From Sphingomonas bacterium (GTDB lineage: Bacteria > Pseudomonadota > Alphaproteobacteria > Sphingomonadales > Sphingomonadaceae): 64,000 nt of DNA. The notes below the pieces were generated by a model. The model had not been told where the DNA came from and did not search any database. It saw only the letters and a program-made list of their open reading frames with translations. The stretch spans positions 1 through 64,000 of the forward strand of contig NZ_CAHJWJ010000006.1 in the NCBI RefSeq assembly GCF_903642285.1, read 5' to 3'. The translations under genes and the position numbers were made by a program. This document shows, piece after piece, positions 26,582-36,042 of this stretch. Position 1 is the stretch's first letter, and every line of letters begins with the position of its first letter.

Positions 26582-29185
26582 GTGACGGCCATCCGCACCA
26601 CCTGCGCCTATTGCGGCGTCGGCTGCGGCATTCTGGCGACTCGCACCGGCGAGCGGTCGGTCGAAATCATGGGCGACCCCGATCACCCCGCCAACCACGG
26701 CCGCCTGTGCTCCAAGGGCACCCATCTGGGCGAGACGGTCGGGCTGGAAGGGCGGCTGCTCGCGCCCATGATCGGCGACCGACGGGCGAGCTGGGACAAG
26801 GCGCTCGATCTCGTCGCGGACCGTTTCGCGGACACGATCGCGCGGCACGGGCCGGACAGCGTCGCCTTCTACGTCTCGGGCCAGTTGCTGACGGAGGATT
26901 ATTACGTCGCCAACAAGCTGATGAAGGGGTTCATCGGCTCGGGCAACATCGACACCAATTCGCGGCTGTGCATGTCGAGCGCGGTCGCGGGCCATTGCCG
27001 CGCGTTCGGCGAGGACGTGGTGCCCGCGACCTATGACGATCTCGACGCGGCCGACCTCGTCGTCCTCGTCGGGTCGAATACCGCCTGGTGCCACCCGGTC
27101 GTCCACCAGCGCATCCAGGCGGCGCGCGCCACCCGGGGCACGAAGCTGGTGGTGATCGACCCGCGCCGCACGGAGACGGCGGACGACGCCGACCTTCACT
27201 TGGCGCTCCGCCCCGGTAGCGACGTCGCGCTGATGAACGGGCTGCTCGCGTGGTGCAGGCGAGAGGGGCATGTCGATGAGCGGTATATCGTCGCGAGCGT
27301 CGCGGTGCCGGACGGGTTCTGGGCCGCGCTCGACGAAGGATGCGACCTGTGGTCGACCGCGCGCGCGTGCGACGTCGCGCCCGCCGACCTGCTGCGGCTG
27401 TTCGAGCTGTTCGCCGCGCACCCTCGCACCGTCACGCTGTTCAGCCAGGGCGTGAACCAGTCGGTGACCGGCACCGACCAGGTCAACGCGATCATCAACC
27501 TGCATCTCGCGACGGGGCGGATCGGCAAGCCCGGCGCGGCCCCCTTCTCGATCACCGGCCAGCCCAACGCGATGGGCGGGCGCGAGGTCGGCGGGCTCGC
27601 CTCCACGCTCGCCGCGCATATGGATTTCTCGCCCGAGAATGTCGCACGGGTCGGTCGTTTCTGGGCGGCACCGACGATGGCGACCAAGCCGGGCCTGAAA
27701 GCGGTGGACCTATTCCGCAGCGTCGGCGAGGGACGGATCAAGGCGCTGTGGATCATGGCGACCAATCCCGCCGTGTCGATGCCCGACGCCGGCCGGGTGC
27801 GCGAGGCGATCGCGGGCTGCCCGTTCGTGGTCCTGTCCGACGTGATGGCGGACACCGACACCGCGCGGCTGGCGCATGTCCGCCTGCCCGCCGCCGCCTG
27901 GGGCGAGAAGGACGGCACCGTCACCAACTCGGAACGCTGCGTGACGCGCCAACGGGCGGTTCTGCCGCCGCCGGGCGAGGCCAGGCCGGATTGGTGGATC
28001 GTCGCCGAGATCGCGCGGCGGATGGGCTGGGCCGACGCGTTCGCCTATCGCTCGCCCGCCGACATCTGGCGCGAGCACGCCCGCCTGTCCGCCTATGAGA
28101 ACGCGGGCGAGCGGCTGTTCGACCTCCGCGACCAGGTCGCGATCGGCAATCACGCCTATGAAGCGATGGCGCCGTTCCGCTGGGGCGGCGTGCCATTTGC
28201 TGATGGGCGCTTTCCCACGCCGGACGCGTGCGCGCGGCTGGTGACGGTCCGCCAGGCACCGCTCGCCAAGCCACTGAAGAACTGGCCGATGACGCTCAAC
28301 ACCGGGCGCTACCGCGACCAATGGCACACGATGACGCGCACCGGCCTGTCGCCCAGGCTCGCCCGGCATCGGGAAGAGCCGCTGGTGGAGGTCCACCCGC
28401 GCGATGCGGCTGCGCTGGACCTGGTCGATGGCGGACTCGCGCGGGTGTCGACGCCGAGCGGCGAAAGCCTGTTCTGCGTCTGTGTCACCGACGCCCAGCG
28501 CCCCGGCGAGCTGTTCACGCCCATCCACTGGACCGACGTGCAGGCGAGCGGCGGGCGCACCGGACTGCTCCCGCGCCCGCACGCGGACCCGCATTCGGGG
28601 CAGCCCGGCTTCAAGCTGACCCCCGCCGCGATCGTGGCGGTGGCGACCGACTGGCGCGGGTTCCTGCTGGTGCATGGCACGGCGACGGCGCGGCCCGATT
28701 GCCTCTGGTCGACGCGCATCGTGGTGCCGGGCGGGGCCTTGTTCGAGCTGGCGGGCGACGGTGACCCGGCGGCCCTAGACGCGCTGCTGCCGCGCGGCGA
28801 GCGGATGGAGGCGACCGACCCCGCCCGCGGCTCGCGGCGGGTGGCGGTGTTGCGCGACGGTCGCCTCGCCGCCGCACTGTTCGTCACCCGCGCGGGTGAG
28901 CTGCCGGCGCGCGACTGGCTGATCGAGCAACTCTCGGAGGCGCAGGCCAGCCCGGCGTTGCTCGCGGGCCGCGCGCCGGGGGCCGCGGTCGATCGCGGGC
29001 CGGTCGTGTGCGCGTGTTTCGACGTCGGATTGCGCTCGATCATCGCCGCGATCGCCGACCAGCGCCTCGCCAGCGTCGCCGCGATCGGCGCGGCGCTGGG
29101 CGCGGGCACCAACTGCGGCTCGTGCCGGCCCGCGCTCGCCAGGCTGTTGTCGCAATCGAGGGAGGCCGACCATGTCGCGAACTGA
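26582..29185 (+). CDS. nasC: Assimilatory nitrate reductase, molybdopterin catalytic subunit
   Basis: An 867-residue molybdenum bis-MGD enzyme of the DMSO-reductase superfamily reducing nitrate to nitrite in the cytoplasm. The N-terminal [4Fe-4S] ligands are Cys8, Cys11, Cys15 and Cys43 (CAYCGVGC, later CSKG). MGD-binding segments follow, including FSQGVNQSVTGTDQVNAIIN and GRYRDQWHTMTRTG. The C-terminal about 60 residues form a BFD-like [2Fe-2S] extension (VVCACF, later NCGSCRPALARLL), as in Klebsiella-type NasA. GTG 26582 is chosen because the iron-sulphur motif starts at once. It overlaps cobA by 14 bases. The gene is named nasA in some species. Confidence 0.93.
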   Translation: MTAIRTTCAYCGVGCGILATRTGERSVEIMGDPDHPANHGRLCSKGTHLGETVGLEGRLLAPMIGDRRASWDKALDLVADRFADTIARHGPDSVAFYVSGQLLTEDYYVANKLMKGFIGSGNIDTNSRLCMSSAVAGHCRAFGEDVVPATYDDLDAADLVVLVGSNTAWCHPVVHQRIQAARATRGTKLVVIDPRRTETADDADLHLALRPGSDVALMNGLLAWCRREGHVDERYIVASVAVPDGFWAALDEGCDLWSTARACDVAPADLLRLFELFAAHPRTVTLFSQGVNQSVTGTDQVNAIINLHLATGRIGKPGAAPFSITGQPNAMGGREVGGLASTLAAHMDFSPENVARVGRFWAAPTMATKPGLKAVDLFRSVGEGRIKALWIMATNPAVSMPDAGRVREAIAGCPFVVLSDVMADTDTARLAHVRLPAAAWGEKDGTVTNSERCVTRQRAVLPPPGEARPDWWIVAEIARRMGWADAFAYRSPADIWREHARLSAYENAGERLFDLRDQVAIGNHAYEAMAPFRWGGVPFADGRFPTPDACARLVTVRQAPLAKPLKNWPMTLNTGRYRDQWHTMTRTGLSPRLARHREEPLVEVHPRDAAALDLVDGGLARVSTPSGESLFCVCVTDAQRPGELFTPIHWTDVQASGGRTGLLPRPHADPHSGQPGFKLTPAAIVAVATDWRGFLLVHGTATARPDCLWSTRIVVPGGALFELAGDGDPAALDALLPRGERMEATDPARGSRRVAVLRDGRLAAALFVTRAGELPARDWLIEQLSEAQASPALLAGRAPGAAVDRGPVVCACFDVGLRSIIAAIADQRLASVAAIGAALGAGTNCGSCRPALARLLSQSREADHVAN

Positions 29186-30008
29186 CGAACCGATCGAGCC
29201 CGGCACCGTGTGGCTGGTCGGCGCGGGTCCGGGTGATCCCGACCTCCTGACCTGCAAGGCGGAACGGCTGATCGCGGCCGCCGACATCGTCTTCCACGAC
29301 GCGCTGGTCGGGCCGGGCGTGCTCGACCTGATCCCGCCGGGCATCGAGCGCGTCGGTGTCGGCAAGCGATCGGGGCGGCACTCGAAGGATCAGCGGACGA
29401 TCAACGATCTCCTCCTCGACGCGGCGCTTGCCGGCCGGCGCGTGGTGCGGCTGAAAGGCGGCGACCCGTCGGTGTTCGGGCGCTCTGCGGAGGAGATCGC
29501 GCATCTGCTTGGCGCGGGCGTGGCCGTGCATGTCTGCCCGGGCGTGACCGTGGCGAGCGCGGCCGCGGCGAGCGACGGCGTGTCGCTGACGCTGCGGGGG
29601 CTCGCGCGGACGCTGACGTTCGTCACCGCGCATGCCCGCGCGGGCGACCGGCTCGATCTCGACTGGGCCGCGCTCGCCGCACCCGATGCGACGCTAGCGG
29701 TGTACATGGGCCGTGCCGCCGCCGGCGAGATCTCGCGCGAGCTGATCGCCGCCGGCCGCGCGCCCGAAACGCCGGTGCTGATCGCGGTGAACGTGTCGCT
29801 GCCGAGCGAGCGACTGTTGCGGGGCAAGCTGTCGGCGCTGTCGTTCCTGGTCGAGACGATCAGCGACGCCGATCCCACGTTGCTGCTGATCGGCGAAGCG
29901 GTCACGACGCCCAGGGCTGCCCCGCCCACCTCGGCCGGGGTCGGCCACGAGACCTCGAAAGCGGCACTGCTCGGGTGCTCCGGCAACCCGCCTCGAGTCG
30001 ACGGCTGA
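29172..30008 (+). CDS. cobA: Uroporphyrinogen-III C-methyltransferase for sirohaem
   Basis: A 278-residue SUMT that adds two methyl groups from AdoMet to uroporphyrinogen III to give precorrin-2. Family motifs are VGAGPGDPDLLTCKA, DALVGPGVLDLIP, VRLKGGDPSVFGR and the later VYMGRAA. Only the methyltransferase domain is present, so oxidation and iron insertion to sirohaem must come from another gene. Its place at the end of the nas cluster, overlapping nasC with GGAGG six bases before ATG, indicates that it supplies the sirohaem cofactor of NirB. A short unconserved tail follows the catalytic domain. Confidence 0.92.
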   Translation: MSRTDEPIEPGTVWLVGAGPGDPDLLTCKAERLIAAADIVFHDALVGPGVLDLIPPGIERVGVGKRSGRHSKDQRTINDLLLDAALAGRRVVRLKGGDPSVFGRSAEEIAHLLGAGVAVHVCPGVTVASAAAASDGVSLTLRGLARTLTFVTAHARAGDRLDLDWAALAAPDATLAVYMGRAAAGEISRELIAAGRAPETPVLIAVNVSLPSERLLRGKLSALSFLVETISDADPTLLLIGEAVTTPRAAPPTSAGVGHETSKAALLGCSGNPPRVDG

Positions 30009-30041
30009 CCCGGTCCCGGCATTTTCGTCACGATCAGCTAT

Positions 30042-31928
30042 TCAGATTTCGACCTGGCTGCCGAGCTCGACCACGCGATTGATCGGCAGGCAGAAGAACG
30101 TCATCGGCTGCTCGGCGTTGCGGACCATGGCCGAGAACAGATGCTCGCGCCATCGCGCCATTCCCGGCTTGCGCGTAGGCACCAGCGTCTGGCGGCTCAG
30201 GAAATAGGTGGCCTGCTCGGCACCTTCGATATGCGTCAACGCCGCGGGGATGTCAGGACTTTCGAAGAAGCCGTAGCGGATCACGATGCGCGAGACGCCA
30301 TCGCCGAGCGATACCTCGCTCAAGCGTTCACCAGCCGCGACATAGGGGGTGAGCATGGTCTCGACCGTGACGAACAGGATGCGCGCATGCCGCACCTGGT
30401 TCGCTTTGAGATTATGGAGCAAGGCGGGAGGTACACCCTCCTGGACGGTCGTCAGGTAGATTGCGGTCGCGGGCACGCGGTGAACGTTGGCGGTCGATTG
30501 CAGGAACAGCTCGATCGGCATGGAGTCGGCACCGATCTTCGCCTGGATCAGCCGGCGGCCGCGCCGCCATGTCGAAAATATGACCATCAGCACGGTCGCG
30601 ACCGCCACCGGCAGCCAGCCGCCGTCGACGAACTTGGTCGACGAGGCGGCGAACAAGCCGACGTCGAGCGCCAGCAGCACGGCATAGAGCGGCACCGCCC
30701 AGAGCGGGTTCCAGCGCCAGATGCGAAACACGACATAGCCGATCATCAGCGTCGTCAGCACCATCGTCGCCGTGACAGCGAGCCCAAACGCGGCAGCGAG
30801 CGCGGCCGACGAGCGGAAGCCGAGCACGATGGCGATGACCGCGACGAACAGCATCGCGTTGATGGTCGGCGCGTAGACCTGGCCGCGCTCTTGCGCCGAG
30901 GTGTGGCGGACGGCGAGCCGCGGCAGGTAGCCGAGCTGGACCGCCTGCTGCGTCACGGAGAAGGCTCCCGAGATGATCGACTGGCTGGCGATGACCGTGG
31001 CGGCCGCCGCGAGCAGCAGCAGCGGCACCAGTAGCGCGGGCGGCGCCATCAGGTAGAAGGGAGAACCGATCGCCTTGGGATCGGCGAGCACCAGCGCCGA
31101 CTGGCCGGCGTAGCAGAGCAGCAGCGCCGGCAGCGCCAGTCCCAGCCACGCCCGGCTGATCGCCCGCCGGCCGAAATGCCCCATGTCGGCGTAGAGCGCC
31201 TCGGCACCGGTAATCGCCAGCACGACGGTGCCGAGCGTAAGGAAGGCGCGTGCCGGATCGGCCAGGAAGAAGCGCGCGGCGTAAACCGGGCTGGCGGCGG
31301 CCAGCACCGCCGGGTGAGCGATCACCTGCAGGCCGCCGAGCACGCCAGCCACCACGAACCAGAGTACCATGACCGGCCCGAACATCCCGCCGATCCGGTC
31401 GGTGCCGTAGCGCTGGAAGGCGAACAGCAGTACGACGAGGATGAGCGTCGATGGCAGGATCCAGTGGCCGAAGCGCGGATCGAGCAGGGTCATGCCCTCG
31501 ACCGCCGAAAGGATCGAGATCGCCGGCGTGATCACCGCATCGCCGTACAGCAAGGCGGTGGCGGCCAGCGCCGCCACGCCGATCCAGCGTAGCGCCCGTG
31601 CGTGCGGCACCACCCGCTGGACGAAGGCGAGAAGCGCGAAGCTGCCGCCCTCGCCGCGATTGTCGGCGCGCATCGTGACGAAGACGTACTTGACGGTGAC
31701 GACCAGGATCAGCGCCCAGACCAGCATCGACAGGACGCCGAGCACGTGGAACCCATCGAGCGGCAGGCGGTGCTGGCCGATAAAGCTTTCGCGGAAGGCG
31801 TAAAGCGGGCTGGTGCCGATATCGCCGAAAACGATGCCGGTCGCGCCGAGCGCCAGCTTCCAGACCCCCGACTGTGGCTCGTCACTATCGCGGGTCAAGG
31901 ACGCCTCGCCTTCCGGAACTTGGGACAC
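30042..31928 (-). CDS. kup: Kup-type potassium uptake protein
   Basis: A 628-residue membrane protein of the KUP/HAK/KT family, which imports K+ with protons. It has the signature [18 protein letters not shown] at the start of the first helix, about twelve hydrophobic helices to residue 440 or so, and a cytoplasmic C-terminal region. [15 protein letters not shown] and GDAVITPAISILSAVEG are strongly conserved in the family. It converges on cobA with 33 bases between them and is not part of an operon. A second family member begins at the right edge of the window. Confidence 0.93.
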   Translation of the reverse strand: MSQVPEGEASLTRDSDEPQSGVWKLALGATGIVFGDIGTSPLYAFRESFIGQHRLPLDGFHVLGVLSMLVWALILVVTVKYVFVTMRADNRGEGGSFALLAFVQRVVPHARALRWIGVAALAATALLYGDAVITPAISILSAVEGMTLLDPRFGHWILPSTLILVVLLFAFQRYGTDRIGGMFGPVMVLWFVVAGVLGGLQVIAHPAVLAAASPVYAARFFLADPARAFLTLGTVVLAITGAEALYADMGHFGRRAISRAWLGLALPALLLCYAGQSALVLADPKAIGSPFYLMAPPALLVPLLLLAAAATVIASQSIISGAFSVTQQAVQLGYLPRLAVRHTSAQERGQVYAPTINAMLFVAVIAIVLGFRSSAALAAAFGLAVTATMVLTTLMIGYVVFRIWRWNPLWAVPLYAVLLALDVGLFAASSTKFVDGGWLPVAVATVLMVIFSTWRRGRRLIQAKIGADSMPIELFLQSTANVHRVPATAIYLTTVQEGVPPALLHNLKANQVRHARILFVTVETMLTPYVAAGERLSEVSLGDGVSRIVIRYGFFESPDIPAALTHIEGAEQATYFLSRQTLVPTRKPGMARWREHLFSAMVRNAEQPMTFFCLPINRVVELGSQVEI

Positions 31929-32198
31929 TGGTGGGCATACGGATCATGGCGATGATCTACCAGGATGAACGCATTTCTATCGCCTTGCCTTGGAAGAGGC
32001 TTCCTCGACGATGGCGACGGGACCAATATTACACGTGCAGGCACAGGACGGAATATCCGCCGGTCACCTGTCCGTCCCCCGCCGTTTTTCCCGAAGCGTC
32101 TGAAACCTTCAGCGGAACCGGGATGAACAAGCGGCCGCTTCCGGAAACGTTCCGACCATGCTGAATGGCTCCGAATGGATCATCTCCCACCCTAGTCG

Positions 32199-32675
32199 TC
32201 AGTTCGCGCGGTTCAGCCCCATTGCATCGCGGATGACGGCATATAGTCCGTTGCCGGTAAGCGGCTTCGAGAGGATGCGAGCGCCGGCGACCCGTTCGGA
32301 TATGCGGCTTCTGGCGTTCTCGTCGATGTAGGCGCTGACGAATACAACGGCGGGGCTGCACGTTTCGCAGATCGCGCCGACTGCCTCGATGCCGTCCGCG
32401 CCGGTGCCGAGATTGATATCGGAGATGACCAGCTCGGGCGACCTGCGCGCCGCCGCCACGGTCGCCTCCCTGGCATCCGAAGCAAGCATGATCGTCTCGA
32501 AGCCCATGTCCTCGAGTAAGCTCTCCAGCATCCAGGCGATCATCGCCTCGTCCTCGATGACGAGCACCGGCACGCGCGCCAACGCCGGGGAGGACCCCTG
32601 GCCGGCTACCGGAGGCGGCGACCGACCGGGCGGTGTCGATGCGGCGAACCGTTGCTGAATGGTCGTCATGATCAT
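32199..32675 (-). CDS. Single-domain response regulator paired with HWE kinase
   Basis: A 158-residue receiver protein with a 34-residue unstructured N-terminal extension. It has acidic residues in VLVIEDEAM, phosphoacceptor Asp86 in VISDINLG, and Lys in ILSKPL. No output domain is present. Its start overlaps the stop of the kinase gene (ATGA with Met at 32675; Met at 32669 is the alternative). Stand-alone receivers encoded next to HWE kinases often act as phosphate sinks or relay to other proteins in alphaproteobacteria; the specific role is unknown. Confidence 0.85.
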   Translation of the reverse strand: MIMTTIQQRFAASTPPGRSPPPVAGQGSSPALARVPVLVIEDEAMIAWMLESLLEDMGFETIMLASDAREATVAAARRSPELVISDINLGTGADGIEAVGAICETCSPAVVFVSAYIDENARSRISERVAGARILSKPLTGNGLYAVIRDAMGLNRAN

Positions 32676-33691
32676 CGGGGCGTATCCTGGTTCGGCAGCG
32701 GGAAGGCCAGTCGGAAGGTGAGCCCATGGGAATGCCATTCGCTCTCGCTGGTTCCCTTGAGTTCGTGTGCGACGCTCATCGCGATCATCTTGGAACCGAA
32801 GCCTCGGCGCTCGGGCGGCGTCAAGCCGACCAGGCCAGTCTCGGTCCAGTCCAGCGTCACACCATCTTCGCCAGCGCTCCAGACGATGACGATACGCCCG
32901 CCCGGGGCGGCGAGTGCGCCGTATTTGAGCGCATTGGTCAACAACTCGTGCAGCACCATGCTGACCGAGAGGAGATGCCGCGGCGGCAACAGCACCTCGT
33001 CGCCGGCGACGCCGATAGGAGGGTCGTCGCCACGCGAATAGTCGCCGACGAGGCTTTCGACGAGCGCCCCCAGCGAGGATCTGTCCCATGCGCCCGCCGT
33101 CAGTACCTCGTGCGCCCGCGCGAGCGATGACAGGCGGCCGTTGAACGCGGGGCCGAAGTCGGCCAGCGTCTCGGACGACCGCACCGTCTGGTGCGCGATG
33201 CCCGAGACGACGCCGAGCAGGTTCTTCACGCGGTGATTGAGCTCGCCGATCATCAGCTCCTGCCGCCGCGCTGCTTCGCGTCGCTCGGTTATGTCGCGCA
33301 GGAAGCCGAGGAAGACGGGCTCGCCGAACTGCTCCGTCTTGGTGATCGACAGCTCGACCGGCAGCTCGTGGCCGTCGCGGTGCAGCGCCTCGAGCTCGAT
33401 ATGCCGGTCCATCACGGGGCCCTCGCCGGTTGCGAGATAGTGCGCGAGCCCGCGCTCGTGCGCGTCGCGGAAGCGGGGCGGAATGATGAGCTCGCTCATC
33501 TTCCGCCCGAACGCATCGGCAAAGCTCCAGCCGAAGGTACGCTCGGCGACGTCGTTCCAACCGGCGACCGTGCCGTCGAGGCGCATCACCACCACGCCGT
33601 CGAGCGCCGTCCTGAGCACCGCGCCAAGCGAGGCGCTTTCGAGGTCATGCATGGGGGTCATCCTGCCATGGCGTACTCGCCCCATGCTCAC
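32672..33691 (-). CDS. PAS-domain sensor kinase of the HWE/HisKA_2 family
   Basis: A cytoplasmic kinase of up to 339 residues: PAS/PAC domain (about 20-135, DGVVVMRLDGTVAGWNDVAE to FLGFLRDITERR), a phosphotransfer helix with ELNHRVKNLLGVV (the HWE/HisKA_2 form of the H-box), and an HATPase domain with LHELLTNALKYGA and a C-terminal GFGSKM. No flavin Cys motif (NCRFLQ) is seen, so it is not an obvious LOV photoreceptor. Met at 33661 or 33652 are possible shorter starts. It is coupled by ATGA overlap to the downstream receiver gene. Confidence 0.85.
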   Translation of the reverse strand: MSMGRVRHGRMTPMHDLESASLGAVLRTALDGVVVMRLDGTVAGWNDVAERTFGWSFADAFGRKMSELIIPPRFRDAHERGLAHYLATGEGPVMDRHIELEALHRDGHELPVELSITKTEQFGEPVFLGFLRDITERREAARRQELMIGELNHRVKNLLGVVSGIAHQTVRSSETLADFGPAFNGRLSSLARAHEVLTAGAWDRSSLGALVESLVGDYSRGDDPPIGVAGDEVLLPPRHLLSVSMVLHELLTNALKYGALAAPGGRIVIVWSAGEDGVTLDWTETGLVGLTPPERRGFGSKMIAMSVAHELKGTSESEWHSHGLTFRLAFPLPNQDTPR

Positions 33692-33889
33692 CGGTCTACG
33701 ACGTCGAGCACCAGGCTGCTAATGGAGGGATCGGCTAACGTGATCGAGCGACCGGAACCTGGGTGCCGAATATAGGCCCTCAACGCCGGCATCCGGGTCG
33801 TTCCCCTGCAAAGCTGCCGGGTGGCAAGAGCCTCAATTCATACCATCGCTGTAAGAAAGCGCGGGATACTCGCGATCCTCGCTTGACGA

Positions 33890-33964
33890 TGGTGACCCCT
33901 ACGGGAATCGAACCCGTGCTTCAGCCGTGAAAGGGCCGCGTCCTAACCGCTAGACGAAGGGGCC
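33890..33964 (-). tRNA. tRNA-Glu (anticodon TTC), CCA encoded
   Basis: The minus strand folds as a 75-nt cloverleaf: acceptor GGCCCCT/AGGGGTC, D-arm GTCTAGCGGTTAGGAC, anticodon loop CTTTCAC with TTC, and T-arm CGGGTTCGATTCCCG. The 3' CCA is encoded (33890-33892). TTC reads GAA and GAG. No other tRNA is adjacent. Confidence 0.95.
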
Positions 33965-34032
33965 GTCAGCAGAGGCGCGTCCATATGGGGGGCGGGGGAA
34001 AGCGTCAAGGCTCGCCCCCGCCCCGCGTCAAC

Positions 34033-35403
34033 TCAGGCGGCTTTTCGGCGCTCCGCCATTTCCGCATTGAGCATTTCCGCCAGCAGGAACGCCATTTCGA
34101 GGCTCTGGCTTGCGTTGAGGCGCGGGTCGCAATGCGTATGATAGCGGTCTGCGAGCGACTGTTCGGTCACATCGACCGCGCCGCCGGTGCATTCGGTGAC
34201 GTTCTGCCCGGTCATCTCCGCATGGATGCCGCCGGCGTGCGTGCCCTCGGCACGGTGGACCGCGAAGAAGCCACGGACTTCGGCAAGGATGCGGTCGAAC
34301 GGCCGCGTCTTGTAGCCGGTCACCGCCTTCACGGTGTTGCCGTGCATCGGGTCGCAGCTCCACACCACCGGATGCCCCTCGCGCGTCACCGCGCGCACGA
34401 GGCGGGGCAGCGCGGCCTCGATCTTGTCGTAGCCGTAGCGGGTGATGAGCGTCATCCGGCCGGGCGCGCGGTTCGGGTTGAGCGTGTCGAGCATCCGCAG
34501 CAGCGCGTCGGGATCGAGGCTCGGCCCGCATTTCACGCCGATCGGGTTGCCGATGCCGCGCAGGAACTCGACATGCGCGCTGCCTTCGAACCGGGTGCGA
34601 TCGCCGATCCACAGGAAATGTGCCGACGTGTCATACCAGTCGCCGGTCAGCGAATCGCGTCGGGTCAGCGCCTGTTCGAACGGCAGCAGCAGCGCCTCGT
34701 GACTGGTGTAGAAACTGGTCTGCGCCAGTTGCGGCACCGTCTCGGGATCGATCCCGCAGGCGGCCATGAACTCCAGCGCCTCGCCGATCCGGTCCGCGGT
34801 CTCGCGGTAGCGCTTCGCCCAGGGGCTGGAGCCGAGGAAATCGTGCGTCCAGCGGTGGACCTGGTGAAGGTTCGCATAGCCGCCCTGCGCGAAGGCGCGC
34901 AGCAGGTTCAGCGTCGCGGCGGATTGCGAATAGGCGCGGATCATCCGCTGCGGATCGGGGCGACGCGATGCCCCGGTGAACGCGATGTCGTTGACGTTGT
35001 CGCCGCGGTAACTGGGCAGTTCGACGCCGTCGATCACCTCGGTCGGGGCGGAGCGCGGCTTGGCGAACTGGCCCGCCATCCGGCCGAGCTTCACGACGGG
35101 CAGCTTCGACGCATAGGTCAGGACGACCGCCATCTGCAGGATCACGCGGAACGTGTCGCGGATGTTGTTCGCGTTGTGCTCGGCGAAACTCTCCGCGCAG
35201 TCGCCGCCCTGGAGAAGGAACGCCTTCCCCGCCGCGACGTCCGCCAGATCACGCGTCAGGCTGCGCGCCTCGCCCGCGAAGACGAGCGGGGGGAAGGTGG
35301 ACAGCGTGTCCGTCGCCGCGGTCAGCGCGGCGGCGTCGGGATAGTCGGGCTGCTGGCGCGCGTCGGCGTTCGTCCAGCTATCGGGGGCCCAGGTCGTGGC
35401 CAT
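34033..35403 (-). CDS. aroG: Class II 3-deoxy-7-phosphoheptulonate (DAHP) synthase
   Basis: A 456-residue plant/actinobacterial-type (class II) DAHP synthase, the first step of the shikimate pathway, joining PEP and erythrose-4-phosphate. Diagnostic segments are [57 protein letters not shown] and [15 protein letters not shown], which include metal and phosphate ligands. Met at 35403 begins the family homology ([10 protein letters not shown]); the upstream open frame to 35604 is not conserved-looking. It is monocistronic, between tRNA-Glu and the frameshifted endonuclease-like gene. Confidence 0.95.
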   Translation of the reverse strand: MATTWAPDSWTNADARQQPDYPDAAALTAATDTLSTFPPLVFAGEARSLTRDLADVAAGKAFLLQGGDCAESFAEHNANNIRDTFRVILQMAVVLTYASKLPVVKLGRMAGQFAKPRSAPTEVIDGVELPSYRGDNVNDIAFTGASRRPDPQRMIRAYSQSAATLNLLRAFAQGGYANLHQVHRWTHDFLGSSPWAKRYRETADRIGEALEFMAACGIDPETVPQLAQTSFYTSHEALLLPFEQALTRRDSLTGDWYDTSAHFLWIGDRTRFEGSAHVEFLRGIGNPIGVKCGPSLDPDALLRMLDTLNPNRAPGRMTLITRYGYDKIEAALPRLVRAVTREGHPVVWSCDPMHGNTVKAVTGYKTRPFDRILAEVRGFFAVHRAEGTHAGGIHAEMTGQNVTECTGGAVDVTEQSLADRYHTHCDPRLNASQSLEMAFLLAEMLNAEMAERRKAA

Positions 35404-35591
35404 ATCGGTCGTCCGGTCGTGAGAAGGAAGGCGGTTTCCTTGGGCGAAAACGGCTTCGCACGCAACGAAGCGCTGCTTGCTGTAGTATCTCAGCTTGAAT
35501 TTAGGGCCTGAGCCGGTGGCATCCGGCCGCCGCCACCTATATGCTTGGCGGGAGCATGGAGCGCGGGCCTTATAAGGAAGCGAGCAACGTG

Positions 35592-35596
35592 AAGGA
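35592..35596 (+). promoter_or_regulatory. Ribosome binding site for the original start of the endonuclease-like gene
   Basis: AAGGA six bases before ATG 35603. It points to 35603 as the ancestral start, although that frame closes after 13 codons because of a frameshift. The internal ATG 35632 has no such site. Confidence 0.6.
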
Positions 35597-35602
35597 AAAG
35601 GC

Positions 35603-36018
35603 ATGAAGCATCAACTCACGGCAACGCTGGCATGTATCATGTAGCGCGCGAGCTATCTCGCCGTGGATGGCACGTCATGCCTACCGTGCGAAACGCAAGG
35701 GGTGCGGACCTATACGCGGTTGGCGAAGACGAACAGAATGTCCGTGCTATTCAGTCAAAGGCCCTGTCTAAGAAAACGTCAGTCCCGCTAGGCGGCTCGT
35801 TAGATAATCTTCGTTCCCCCTGGTGGATTATCACTTTGTATGCGAACGAGCCGTCGCCCACTTGTTACGTCATGACGTTGGAAGAGGTTAAAGCTGCCGC
35901 ATATGAAGGCAAAACCGGGGCGGCATCATACTGGCTTGAGGCCAAATCCTACATGCGAGAAGAATACGAAGAAAAATGGGAGCGATTAGGTAGGCCGGAA
36001 GCTGTCATCACTTCCTAA
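35603..36018 (+). pseudogene. PD-(D/E)XK endonuclease-like protein, frameshifted near its start
   Basis: ATG 35603 encodes MKHQLT and then leaves frame, while the downstream frame reads GNAGMYHVARELSRRGWHVM and onward. Joining them by restoring one base after 35619 gives the N-terminus I expect for this small family (MxxxLTGNxGMYxV). The body carries RNARGADLYA and AIQSKALSK, resembling the D and (E/Q)xK parts of PD-(D/E)XK nuclease folds, then SPWWIITLY and YWLEAKSY. Base composition is clearly AT-richer than both neighbours, so it is probably acquired. A 128-residue protein could still start at ATG 35632 but would lose the first helix and has no ribosome binding site. The exact function of the family is not known to me. 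Confidence 0.65.
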
Positions 36019-36042
36019 TTTCAAACCGAACTATCCTTCTGG

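Noticed and set aside
33985..35511. 508-codon plus-strand frame over the DAHP synthase gene
   Set aside because: Shadow of aroG, whose minus-strand frame has every class II DAHP synthase motif.
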